Below are positions 1 to 8,425 of a stretch of 64,000 nucleotides of DNA, piece after piece. Each line of letters opens with the position of its first letter. The stretch's first letter is position 1. The stretch covers positions 68,830-132,829 of the forward strand of contig JANLFV010000002.1 of assembly GCA_024653345.1 (NCBI GenBank), written 5' to 3'. The notes under the pieces were generated by a model, which was not told the DNA's origin, did no database searches, and saw only the letters and a program-made list of their open reading frames with translations. A program made the position numbers and the translations under genes. The stretch comes from Candidatus Acetothermia bacterium (GTDB lineage Bacteria; Bipolaricaulota; Bipolaricaulia; RBG-16-55-9; JANLFV01).

Positions 1-1555
1 CCTCTGCCCTTGCACCTACACACCTCGTTTGCCGGCGAAGAGCTTAGAGGCACGTTGTAATTGGAACGCGGACCGTGCAGCTAAAGGCCCCCACAGGGTC
101 TATGCCGTAGCAGTAGACAGCAGCGGAAACACGGCGGAATATTACCAAATCCTCCATATCGATCGTGATCCTCCAGTTGTCTCATTCGAAACAAACCCGG
201 GCCTGATGGATCCACCGCCTCATTTAAGCCCAGCTAAGGTAGTGGACAGGAAGGTGAAGGTTCTGGTTTCTGCACAGGACGAGGGTTACATCCGAAAGCT
301 CTGGTGGGAACTCTGGTCGGAGCGCGACACAAGGTGGCAGAAGAAAGGCGAGAAAGATTTCATCGATCAGTGGCAATATGCAAGCGCCGAATTTGATTGG
401 AACACTAGATCTCTCTCACCTGGGGCGGATTACAAAGTCAAGGCCTGTGCTCAAGATCCGTTTTGGCCAGCCGGTTGCAAGGAGCAAGCGGTCATTGTAG
501 ACAATGCCCCCCCGTATAAAGTCGAGATTTTGGAGCCGAAAAATAACGCCACGCTCAGTGCGGTTACTTTCACTCTCAAGTGGATTGTGGGAGATTCCTT
601 ATCAGGCCTCTATGGATACATACCGATCTTTAGGCAAGGAGACAAGGTCGAGCCTCCCAAGCTCCTTGACTCCGCCATCAAGGGAGCCCTGCAAACGGAT
701 GATCCAGACTTGCGCTTGGCAGTAAACGACCCAAGCCTTTTGGGTAATCATGCTGCTCTCGTCAATTTGGGTTTAAAGGTAATTGGTGGTATAACGGCTC
801 AAGGTACGCCGATAGACATTGAGCAAAGAGCCATCCAATTTACGGTATCTGAAAGCCCTCAGAGATACACCTTCTATGTAATTGGTGTTGATCGTGTAGG
901 GAACTATTCCATTTCTGAGCCAGTGACCGTGGATGTGACCGCGATTATGCCACGGCTTACTGTGCGTGCTAGTTGCGACAATGCTCGAATTAAGGTGACA
1001 CCCCCAGGGACCACCATCACAGGGCCTAAGTTTGGCTCCTTCACTTACGCTCAAGGAACGACGGTAGAGCTAGAAGCATTGGATCAGCAGCTCAACAGTT
1101 GTGGAATGCTTATGGTGCAGTCTGTGTTTAAGCAATGGGAGATGCAGGTAGGAACAAGCAAGACCACGTTTACCACCCCAAAGATCCAAATCACTCTTAC
1201 TCAGGATACTACGGCTACAGCGATCTATGAGCCTGCGCAGAGCGCTCAAGCCAAACTAGATGTCAAGGCTGTGGCGGAGATTTCATGGCCACTCCCCACG
1301 AGAATTGAGATTTCTGTCCCTGTGTTAGTCAACGGTATCCTAGTGTCTACACCTGCCAGCCAGCTATTCCCTGTAAATGGGCTTGTCTGGCTCGAGGCTC
1401 TTCAGCAAGAGGTGAATGTCCCGCCCTTTGGCACATTCTACTTTAGGCAGTGGGAGTGCGAGTCCCCAGCGTGGAGTAAGGTCTGCCAAACGCTGACGAT
1501 CATGTTCACGCTCAACGAAGACACCGTGTGCACGGTGGTTTACGTGAAAGAATAG
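1..1555 (+). CDS. secreted repeat protein, C-terminal part (5' end outside window)
   Basis: The reading frame is open to the first base, so the N-terminus lies upstream; the TTG at 29 is probably not the true start. The visible ~515 residues look like an extracellular multi-domain beta protein. The first half has Ig/fibronectin-like phrases (VYAVAVDSSGNTAEYY, DRDPPVVSFE, FYVIGVDRVGNYS). The last ~190 residues hold two divergent copies of an InlB-B-repeat-like unit, each with a central (F)xxW(E) motif and ending in an alternating Thr/Val strand (TATAIYE, CTVVYVKE). No enzyme motif or anchor is seen. Base composition is clearly more AT-rich than the neighbours, which may reflect transfer or a surface-protein island. 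Function is unknown; adhesion or a surface layer is possible. Confidence 0.7.
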   Translation, partial: LCPCTYTPRLPAKSLEARCNWNADRAAKGPHRVYAVAVDSSGNTAEYYQILHIDRDPPVVSFETNPGLMDPPPHLSPAKVVDRKVKVLVSAQDEGYIRKLWWELWSERDTRWQKKGEKDFIDQWQYASAEFDWNTRSLSPGADYKVKACAQDPFWPAGCKEQAVIVDNAPPYKVEILEPKNNATLSAVTFTLKWIVGDSLSGLYGYIPIFRQGDKVEPPKLLDSAIKGALQTDDPDLRLAVNDPSLLGNHAALVNLGLKVIGGITAQGTPIDIEQRAIQFTVSESPQRYTFYVIGVDRVGNYSISEPVTVDVTAIMPRLTVRASCDNARIKVTPPGTTITGPKFGSFTYAQGTTVELEALDQQLNSCGMLMVQSVFKQWEMQVGTSKTTFTTPKIQITLTQDTTATAIYEPAQSAQAKLDVKAVAEISWPLPTRIEISVPVLVNGILVSTPASQLFPVNGLVWLEALQQEVNVPPFGTFYFRQWECESPAWSKVCQTLTIMFTLNEDTVCTVVYVKE

Positions 1556-1598
1556 GACTAGTGGGAGGCCGGGCTCGCGAGGTTGGCGAGCTCGGCCT

Positions 1599-2969
1599 CT
1601 ACGGCTCCAGCCCCGTGATCGCCCGGGCCTTCCCCCGGTGGCGGAGCTTTAGCTTCTCCAGATCGACCGTCTGGATCTCATGCCCTTTGATCACGACCCG
1701 ACCGCCGATGATCAGGGTCTCGACCGTCGTCGGGGCGCACAGCACGAGCGCCCCGAGCGGATCGCCCGCGCCGGAGTAGTTCAGCTCCTCCAGGTCGAAG
1801 ATGGCGATGTCCGCTGCCATGCCCGGCTCGAGCTTACCCACATCTTCTCTCCCCAGGCAGTTTGCCCCTCCCGAGGTCGCCATCTGCAAGACATCCTGGA
1901 CCCCGAGCGCACTCGGGCCGTGGACGACGCGCTGGAGATAGAGGGCCTGGCGGATCTCGAGGAGCATGTTCGAGGAGTCGTTTGAGGCACTCCCATCGAC
2001 TCCGAGGCCCACGGGGACCCCAGCCCAGAGCGCGGCCACGATCGGGGCAATTCCCGAGCCGAGTCGCATGTTCGAGCTCGGGCAGTGGGCGATCGCCACG
2101 CCAGCCTCCACTAGGCGAGCAATCTCCCTCTTCCGGAGATGCACTGCGTGCGTGATCCACACGTCCGGGGCGAGCCAGCCCAGCTCCTCAAGATAATCGA
2201 GCGGGCGGCGTCCGAACCTCTCCAGGCAGAACGCCTCCTCATCGCGCGTCTCAGCCAGATGGGTGTTCAGCCTCACGCCGTATCTCCTCCCTAGCGCAGC
2301 GGTCTCCCTCATCAGCTCCGGGGTGACCGAGAAGGGCGAGCAGGGGGCGAGCGAGATCCGGACTGCCGCGCCGGGCGAGGGATCGTGGTATCGCTCGATC
2401 AGCCTCTCCGAGTCCGCTAGGATCTCCTCCTCGGTCTGGACCACGCTCTCCGGCGGGAGGCCGCCCTCACTCTCGCCGAGGCTCATCGAGCCGCGGCAGG
2501 GCTGGAACCTCATCCCGATCTCGCGGGCTGCCTCGATCTGGAGGTCGATCGCCCGCTTGAGGCCGGGCGTGAAGAGATAGTGATGATCCGTGGTCGTGGT
2601 GCAGCCGGAGAGCATCAGCTCGGCCATCCCTACCAGGGCACTCAGATAGACGGCCTCCTCATCGAGCTTGGCCCAGAGAGGATAGAGCCTCTTGAGCCAG
2701 TCGAAGAGCGGGGCGTCCATCACCGGCGGGTAGGCGCGGGTCAGGGTCTGGTAGAGATGGTGATGGGCATTGACGAAGCCCGGCAGGACGAGCTTCCCGG
2801 CGGCGTCGATCACCTCATCAGCAGTTCGTGGGGGCGCGCCGGCTCCGACCTCGGCGATGAACCCGCCGCGGATCAGGAGGTAGGCGCCCCGGAGATAGGG
2901 CCGCTCCGGCTCGAGGAGGGCTAGCGCCTCGGCGTTCTTGATCAGCAGATCTCCCTTGGCTTTGCTCAT
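1599..2969 (-). CDS. 8-oxoguanine deaminase-like amidohydrolase
   Basis: A 456-residue zinc amidohydrolase of the TrzN/AtzA/8-oxoguanine deaminase group (COG0402 type). Such enzymes hydrolytically deaminate aromatic bases; 8-oxoguanine would give uric acid and ammonia. Visible metal and active-site motifs are GFVNAHHHLYQTLTRA (HxH near residues 69-71), THLAETRDEEAF, ITHAVHL, CPSSNMRLGSGIAP and LGVDGSASNDSSN. The NAHHHLYQ and DGSASND forms are those I associate with 8-oxoguanine deaminases rather than guanine deaminase. Length is normal for the family. The ATG follows GGAGGTC and a promoter at 3002-3029. Its neighbours, BMP-type transporters and a molybdenum-hydroxylase maturation operon, favour a purine substrate. 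A related deaminase (for example isocytosine or an S-triazine type) is the alternative. Confidence 0.78.
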   Translation of the reverse strand: MSKAKGDLLIKNAEALALLEPERPYLRGAYLLIRGGFIAEVGAGAPPRTADEVIDAAGKLVLPGFVNAHHHLYQTLTRAYPPVMDAPLFDWLKRLYPLWAKLDEEAVYLSALVGMAELMLSGCTTTTDHHYLFTPGLKRAIDLQIEAAREIGMRFQPCRGSMSLGESEGGLPPESVVQTEEEILADSERLIERYHDPSPGAAVRISLAPCSPFSVTPELMRETAALGRRYGVRLNTHLAETRDEEAFCLERFGRRPLDYLEELGWLAPDVWITHAVHLRKREIARLVEAGVAIAHCPSSNMRLGSGIAPIVAALWAGVPVGLGVDGSASNDSSNMLLEIRQALYLQRVVHGPSALGVQDVLQMATSGGANCLGREDVGKLEPGMAADIAIFDLEELNYSGAGDPLGALVLCAPTTVETLIIGGRVVIKGHEIQTVDLEKLKLRHRGKARAITGLEP

Positions 2970-3001
2970 TCCGGACCGACCTCCCCCGCTCCAAGCAGGC
3001 C

Positions 3002-3029
3002 ATTATAGCCTCCGGGAGAGCCTCGGCAA
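3002..3029 (-). promoter_or_regulatory. promoter of the 8-oxoguanine deaminase-like gene
   Basis: On the minus strand a perfect TATAAT (-10, 3007-3002) is preceded by TTGCCG (3029-3024) with a 16-bp spacer, or TTTGCC with 17. It lies about 33 bp upstream of the ATG at 2969. Confidence 0.6.
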
Positions 3030-3079
3030 AGCGGCGGCGCTCAGGCGCGGGCTTGCCCCGGTGCACTATCTCGCCTAAC

Positions 3080-4330
3080 ATGGTCGGCGTGGACAAGGTC
3101 CGGCTGAGAGCGTTAAGCTCCTCCTTGCACAAGAAAGGCGAACTGGCAGCGCTCAAGGCCCAGCTCATCGCAGGGCTCAACGCCGCGGGCGAGGTTCTAG
3201 TCGAGGAGTCGAGCGGCGCTAAGCGAGATCTTACGCCCGAGGGGCTGCTGATCCTCACCGGCGGGGTGGAGCGAGAGGCACTCGAGGCCGCTCGCGCGCT
3301 GCGTGAGCCGATCGTCATCCTTGCCCATCCTCGGCATAACTCCCTCCCCGCGGCCCTCGAGGTCCTCGCCCGCCTCCGGCAGGAGGGGAGGCAAGGGCTC
3401 CTCCTCTACGGCGAGCCTGACCAGGTTGCAGCGCGACTGGCCCTGCAGGCCCGGGTCGCCGCCGCCTGGCGCAAGTTCGCCGGGTCGCGGCTCGGTCTGA
3501 TCGGCCGGCCGTCGGATTGGCTGGTGGCGAGCGGCGTCAAGCCTGAGCGCCTGAGGGAGCTGGGGATCGAGCTCGTGGAACTGGATACCGCGGAGTTGCT
3601 CGGGCGCGTCCGGGCTCTCGAGGGCCGGGCCTTCGACAATGACCTGCGCAAGCTGAGGCAGGGCCGACTTCGCCGACCGGAGGTTGATCATGAGACGCTC
3701 GCGGTGGCGATTCGCGTCTACCATGGGCTCCGCGAGCTTGCCGAGGAGCACGGCCTTTCGGCCCTCACCATCCGCTGCTTCGACTTGATCGAGTCACTGG
3801 GGAATACTGCCTGCTACGCCCTCTCCAGACTGAACGACGAGGGGATCACCGCCGGATGCGAGGGGGACATGCAGGCGCTCCTCTCGATGCATCTTGGACG
3901 GCTGCTCACCGGGCAGCCGGCGTTCATGGGGAATGTGGCCCAGCTCGACCTGGCGAAGTGCCAAGTCCTCCTCGCTCACTGCACATGTCCCCTCGCGCTC
4001 GCCTCCTCCCACGAGCTTCGCTCGCACTTCGAGTCCGGTCGGGGCGTGGGGATCGCCGCCAGGCTCCACCCTGGCCCGGCCACGCTCTTCCGCATCGGGG
4101 AAGAGGAGCTGAGCCGGCTCTTCGTCGCTCAGGGCATGATCAGGCCCAGAGAGCCGGAAGAGGGGCTCTGCCGCACCCAGGTGCTAATCGAGCTGGAGCG
4201 GCCACCGGAGGAGCTTCTCGAAGCACCGCTGGGGAACCACCATGTCCTCCTCCTCGGCCGCCATCGAGAGGAGCTCGAGGCCCTCTTCCACACATACCTT
4301 TGGAAAGGAGTGCCACAGATTGGAGGATAG
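3080..4330 (+). CDS. L-fucose/L-arabinose isomerase-like protein
   Basis: About 416 residues from the ATG at 3080; an upstream TTG at 3053 is also in frame but has no better signal. The C-terminal half resembles the fucose-isomerase-like fold: a Glu in GCEGDMQALLSMH and an Asp/His pair in QLDLAKCQVLLAHCTCP sit where the metal- and substrate-binding residues of FucI/AraA-type enzymes fall. GLIGRPSDWLV marks an N-terminal Rossmann-like part. The substrate cannot be read from sequence. The stop codon is one base before the ATG of the transporter ATPase, whose Shine-Dalgarno is inside this gene, so the two are cotranscribed. A role in handling the sugar part of an imported nucleoside is an inference. 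Confidence 0.62.
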   Translation: MVGVDKVRLRALSSSLHKKGELAALKAQLIAGLNAAGEVLVEESSGAKRDLTPEGLLILTGGVEREALEAARALREPIVILAHPRHNSLPAALEVLARLRQEGRQGLLLYGEPDQVAARLALQARVAAAWRKFAGSRLGLIGRPSDWLVASGVKPERLRELGIELVELDTAELLGRVRALEGRAFDNDLRKLRQGRLRRPEVDHETLAVAIRVYHGLRELAEEHGLSALTIRCFDLIESLGNTACYALSRLNDEGITAGCEGDMQALLSMHLGRLLTGQPAFMGNVAQLDLAKCQVLLAHCTCPLALASSHELRSHFESGRGVGIAARLHPGPATLFRIGEEELSRLFVAQGMIRPREPEEGLCRTQVLIELERPPEELLEAPLGNHHVLLLGRHREELEALFHTYLWKGVPQIGG

Positions 4331-4331
4331 C

Positions 4332-5879
4332 ATGACAACAGCGCAGCGCCCGATCGAGAAAGGCGAAGTTCTTCTGGAGGGCAAGGGGATTTCCAAGGGC
4401 TTCCCCGGCGTTTGGGAATACCTCATCCTGGACCACATCGACTTCGATGTCCGTGCCGGGGAGGTCCACACTCTGCTCGGGGAGAACGGCGCGGGGAAGA
4501 CGGTGATCGCCAACATCCTCTCCGGCTTCTACAGCCTCACCTCCGGCCAGCTTTTCGTCCGGGGCGAGCCTGTGACCCTGAGGTCGCCGCGGGACGGCTT
4601 GGAGCACGGGATCGGAATGGTCCATCAGGAGCTGATGCTCGTCCGGACCTTCACCGTGGCGGAGAATGTCGCTCTCGGGCTGAAGGCGTTCGGCCTCTCC
4701 TTCCCCCTGCGCCGAGTGGAGCAGCGGCTTCGCGAGCTCTCCGAGCGCTACCAGCTCCAGGTCGATCCCCGCGCGAGGATCGAGGACCTCTCGGCCGGGG
4801 AGCAGCAGCGGGTCGAGATCCTCAAGGTCCTCTACCACGAGCCGCAGGTGCTGATCCTCGACGAGCCGACCTCGCTCTTGACCCCGGAGGAGGCGGAGCG
4901 GCTCTTCGAGGTCCTCCGCGGGATGGCCGCCGAGGGCCACGGGATAGTCTTCATCACGCACAAGATGAAGGAGGTCTTCAAAGTCTCGGACCGCGTGACC
5001 GTCCTCAAGCTGGGGAAGGCGATGGGGACGAAGCCGATCTCCGAGACAAGCGAGGAGGAGCTCTCCCGGCTGATGTTCGGGGAGCACATCGACATCCACA
5101 TCGAACGGAAGCCGGTGAGGAGCGAGAAGATAGCCCTAGAGGTCCAGAACCTCGAGGCCCTGGGGCCCGAGGGCGAGCCGGCCCTGAGGGGCGTCTCCTT
5201 CGCCATTCGTGAGGGCGAGATCTTCGGGATTGCCGGGGTGGCCGGGAACGGCCAGTCCGAGCTGATCGAGGCCGTGACCGGGCTCCGGCGGGTGACGGGC
5301 GGCCGGGTGATCATCTTCGGGAGGGACATGACCAACCGCTCGCCGCGCGAGATCATCGAGGCCGGGGTCGCGCACATCCCGGAGAAGCGGCGCGAGATCG
5401 GGGTGGTCGAGCCGATGAATGTGGCCGAGAACGTGGTCCTCAAGGACTATCGCAAGCCGCCCTTCTCCCGCCGCTCCATCCTTAATATTCCTTATATATC
5501 CCGTCACTCGGAGAAGGTCGTGGCGCAGTTCGAGGCGCTCGTCCCCGACCTGTGGAGATCCCAGACGCGGATCCTCTCCGGCGGGAACATCCAGCGGCTG
5601 ATTCTGGGGCGGGAGACCTGGCGCCGGCCGCCGCTGATCGTCGCGGCTCACCCCACTGAAGGGCTCGACGCTCGGGCGATCCGCCACACCTGGGGATTGT
5701 TCTTGAGCCTGCGGGGCGAGGGCTCAGCGATCTTGCTCGTCTCGGAAGACCTCGATGAGGTCATGGCGCTCTCCGACCGGATCGCAGTGATGTTCGAGGG
5801 GAAGATCGTCGGGCTTGTCGAGGGGGCCGAGGCGCGGCGGGAGGAGATCGGGCTCCTGATGGCCGGGATAAGGGCTTGA
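4332..5879 (+). CDS. BMP-family nucleoside/sugar ABC transporter, double ATPase subunit
   Basis: A 515-residue tandem ATPase of the RbsA/MglA/YufO type that energises uptake of nucleosides or sugars from the inner face of the membrane. The N-terminal half has Walker A GENGAGKT, signature LSAGEQQR and Walker B VLILDEPTS. The C-terminal half has the usual degenerate Walker A (GVAGNGQSE) and signature LSGGNIQR. The start is ATG 4332, behind GGAGGA at 4322-4327; a longer frame from 4242 overlaps the upstream gene and is not used. It heads ATPase - binding protein - permease - permease on the plus strand. No ATPase gene accompanies the second, convergent permease set, so this subunit may serve both. 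Confidence 0.9.
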   Translation: MTTAQRPIEKGEVLLEGKGISKGFPGVWEYLILDHIDFDVRAGEVHTLLGENGAGKTVIANILSGFYSLTSGQLFVRGEPVTLRSPRDGLEHGIGMVHQELMLVRTFTVAENVALGLKAFGLSFPLRRVEQRLRELSERYQLQVDPRARIEDLSAGEQQRVEILKVLYHEPQVLILDEPTSLLTPEEAERLFEVLRGMAAEGHGIVFITHKMKEVFKVSDRVTVLKLGKAMGTKPISETSEEELSRLMFGEHIDIHIERKPVRSEKIALEVQNLEALGPEGEPALRGVSFAIREGEIFGIAGVAGNGQSELIEAVTGLRRVTGGRVIIFGRDMTNRSPREIIEAGVAHIPEKRREIGVVEPMNVAENVVLKDYRKPPFSRRSILNIPYISRHSEKVVAQFEALVPDLWRSQTRILSGGNIQRLILGRETWRRPPLIVAAHPTEGLDARAIRHTWGLFLSLRGEGSAILLVSEDLDEVMALSDRIAVMFEGKIVGLVEGAEARREEIGLLMAGIRA

Positions 5880-5887
5880 TGGCAGAT

Positions 5888-5921
5888 TTGCATCGCCGCA
5901 GGGGGACATGCTATATATAAT
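5888..5921 (+). promoter_or_regulatory. internal promoter before the binding-protein gene
   Basis: TTGCAT at 5888-5893 and TATATA at 5912-5917 with an 18-bp spacer lie in the 98-bp gap after the ATPase gene. TATAAT at 5916-5921 is an overlapping alternative. Internal promoters giving extra binding protein are common in ABC operons. Confidence 0.4.
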
Positions 5922-5977
5922 TCTTTGACCAATGGGGTTAATGATGACCCCATCGAGCTTGAAGGAGGTGGGTTCAG

Positions 5978-7239
5978 ATGAGATTCCGGGTGGTTCTAGC
6001 CGTGTTGCTCGTGGCCGCGGTCGGGCTCACGGCTGGCTTGGGGAGGGTCGTGACCCAGGCCCAGCCGGGGGCGGTCTGCCTCTACTTCGACCAGACGGGG
6101 CGGGGCGACCTCAGCTTCAACGATATGGCCGCTTTAGGGGCGGAGCGAGCTGTGGCGGAGTTCGGCCTCCAGCTTAAGGAGGCGACCGCCAAGGGGCCGG
6201 CGGACTATCTTCCGGACCTCTTGGCCTTCGCCCGCTCCGGGGAGTGCAGCCTGATCATCGGGGTCGGCTTCCTCCTGGCTGTCGACCTCCCTGAGGCCGC
6301 TCGTTAGGCCCCGCAGCAGAAGTTCGCCTTCATCGACGGCTCCTCGGGAGGGATCCCGAATATCCTCGGGCTGCTCTTCAAGGAGGAGCAGGGCGGCGCG
6401 CCCGCGGGGGCACTGGCGGCCCTCACCGCGATCGCTGATGGGGCCAAGGCCGTCGGCTTCGTGGCCGGGATGGAGATTCCCCCGGTCTGGCGCTACGAGG
6501 CCGGCTATCGCTATGGGGTCTACTGGGGCCTGAACTGGGCTAAGGCCCGATTTGGCACTAGCCAGGTCTGTGGATGCACAGTCTGCGCTTACATCGGGGA
6601 ACAATGCGTCGGCCCTTGTGAGCCGAGGTGCGTCACGGTCCCTGACAAGCTCCAGATCCTCGGGACCTATGTCGGGCGGCTCGACGATCCCGCAGGAGGG
6701 AAGGTGGCGGCCGCGACCCAGATCCAGCAAGGGGCTGATGTGATCCTCGGGATCGCGGGCGCGACCCATCTTGGCGTCTTCGACGCTGCGGAGGAGGCTG
6801 GCCGGGCCGCGGGCAGGGAGTTCGGCCCGCCCTACGGCCTCGGCGCGGATGCGGCCCAGGAGTGGATCAAGCCTGGGTTCATCCTCGCCAGCGCGCGGAA
6901 GCGCGTCGATGAGGGCGCATATGTGGCGATCAAGCAGGTCGTGGAAGGGACCTTCGAGGGCGGGCGGGACCTCCTGCTGGGGATCGCGGAGCTCGGCGTC
7001 GGGATCAGCACCGTGAGGGACATTCTGGACTTCATCGACATCGCCATCGCAGCGGGAGCGCTCCCTTCCGCACAGAGGGGGACGACATTCGACAAGATCA
7101 TGGCGATGCGGAATGCCGTCCCTTACTGGGTCTGGGAGGGGGCCTTCGAGCTTCAGTCCAAGATCATCAGCGGCGAGATCACGCCCCCAGCCCAAGCACC
7201 TTCGAGGAGATCCAGGCGATCAGGCAGAGTTATCCGTAG
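5978..7239 (+). pseudogene. BMP-family nucleoside-binding protein, interrupted
   Basis: Encodes a signal peptide (RFRVVLAVLLVAAVGLTAG) and a BMP/Med-type periplasmic binding domain paralogous to the intact gene at 11436-12626 (shared GRGDLSFNDM, LIIGVGFLL, FEAGYRFG/YEAGYRYG, SGEI). An in-frame TAG at 6305-6307 breaks the frame after residue 109, and the same frame resumes at once (QQKFAFIDGS). Near the end, a missing C in the C-run 7184-7188 shifts the frame. The shifted reading gives STFEEIQAIRQSYP and a stop at 7237-7239, matching the paralogue's tail (NTVDEMLAIRAQYPLP). Two lesions make a pseudogene likely; assembly error is the alternative. A six-Cys insertion around 6567-6635 is absent from the paralogue. 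AAGGAGGTG precedes the ATG. Confidence 0.8.
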
Positions 7240-7279
7240 GCCTTTGGAGAGCGAGCTAAGCTGGACTTAGAGTGACTGC

Positions 7280-7310
7280 GGGGCCCCCACTTCATCGCGG
7301 TGGGGGCCCC
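7280..7310 (+). terminator. perfect hairpin between binding-protein gene and permease
   Basis: An 11-bp perfect stem (GGGGCCCCCAC / GTGGGGGCCCC) with a 9-nt loop, followed by a C/T-rich tail without a clean T-run. It could act as a partial terminator or an mRNA 3'-end stabiliser that sets binding protein above permease. Confidence 0.6.
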
Positions 7311-7312
7311 TC

Positions 7313-8425
7313 TTGCTCCTTGCCTTTATTCCTTTGAGGACTATCTTACTCACCATCGCTTCCAGGGGGAAGCCCGTCCTGGAGGTGATCGCGGCCTTGT
7401 TGATTGGGCTCCTCCTCGGAGCGGCCCTCATGGCCGGCTGGGGGTATGATCCCTGGAAGGCCTATCTGGCCCTCCTTGAGGGCTCCTTCGGGAACCTGTA
7501 TAGCCTCGCCAGCACTCTCAGCAAGGCCACCCCACTAATCCTTACGGGCCTGACGTTCGCGATCGGGCTGCGGGCTGGGCTATTCAACATCGGAGCCCAG
7601 GGGCAGATGGTCCTCGGGGCTCTAGTGGCTGTGGCCGCCAGCACCCTTCGCCTCCCTACGGGGCTCCACCTGGTCGTCGCGTTAGCGCTGGCCATGTTTG
7701 CTGGAGCAGCTTGGAGCCTCCCAGCCTCCTGGCTCAAGGGCCGGCGCGGGATCAGCGAGGTCATCTCCACGATCATGCTCAACTCGATCGCTGTCTGGCT
7801 CGCGCGCTATCTGCTCCTCCACTTCCTGAACGACCCCCAGCGGGGCGGCTGGATCTCGATCATGGCTGGCCCGAGCGCTCGCTTCCCCACGCTCGTCCCA
7901 GGGAGCGAGCTCACCTACTCGATCTTCGCCAGCCTGGCCTTCGCGCTCGCGGCCTATTGGCTTTTGTGGCATATGGTCCCGGGCTTCGAACTCCGCTGCT
8001 CCGGCCTGAACGCCGCCGCCGCACGCTATGCCGGGATTGAGCCCCAGCGGAGCATCAATCTGGCCTTCATCCTCGGCGGCCTGGCGGCCGGCCTGACCGG
8101 CGCGACCCAGGTCTTGGGCCGATTCCCCTACTCGCTCGACAATGGGCTGACCATTCTCGGGACCCTGGGCTTCGACGGGATCGCCGTAGCCCTGGTGGGG
8201 CGGAACCATCCCCTGGGGATTATCGTCGCCGCGGTCTTCTTCGGGGCCCTCTCCGCCGGAGGGGGCTTGATGGGCTTCAGAGCGAGGGTCCCCCTCGATG
8301 TGACCTACATCGTCCAAGGGGTCATCATCCTCGCCGTGGCCGCCCCGGAGATCTGGAGGATCTTGCGAGGCCTGTTTCCGACCTTGGGCTGCCTCCGCCG
8401 AGGCCGAGAGAGATGGAACTATTAG
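7313..8425 (+). CDS. BMP-type ABC transporter permease 1 (YufP/NupP-like)
   Basis: A roughly 370-residue membrane protein with about 9-10 hydrophobic segments. It has the signature of the nucleoside permease family: TPLILTGLTFAIGLRAGLFNIGAQGQ near residue 75, then GISEVISTIMLNSIA and ALVGRNHPLGIIVAAVFFG. It forms the transmembrane channel with the gene that follows. The start is uncertain: TTG 7313 lies 2 bp after a strong hairpin and lacks a Shine-Dalgarno, while GTG 7385 would still keep all transmembrane segments. The 3' end overlaps permease 2 by 13 bp. It is clearly paralogous to the minus-strand gene at 10213-11346. Confidence 0.88.
   Translation: MLLAFIPLRTILLTIASRGKPVLEVIAALLIGLLLGAALMAGWGYDPWKAYLALLEGSFGNLYSLASTLSKATPLILTGLTFAIGLRAGLFNIGAQGQMVLGALVAVAASTLRLPTGLHLVVALALAMFAGAAWSLPASWLKGRRGISEVISTIMLNSIAVWLARYLLLHFLNDPQRGGWISIMAGPSARFPTLVPGSELTYSIFASLAFALAAYWLLWHMVPGFELRCSGLNAAAARYAGIEPQRSINLAFILGGLAAGLTGATQVLGRFPYSLDNGLTILGTLGFDGIAVALVGRNHPLGIIVAAVFFGALSAGGGLMGFRARVPLDVTYIVQGVIILAVAAPEIWRILRGLFPTLGCLRRGRERWNY

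Noticed and set aside
6305-6307. TAG as a recoded (pyrrolysine or read-through) codon in the binding-protein gene
   Set aside because: A second, independent lesion (frameshift at 7184-7188) and an intact paralogue nearby make decay or sequence error more likely. No recoding element is visible.
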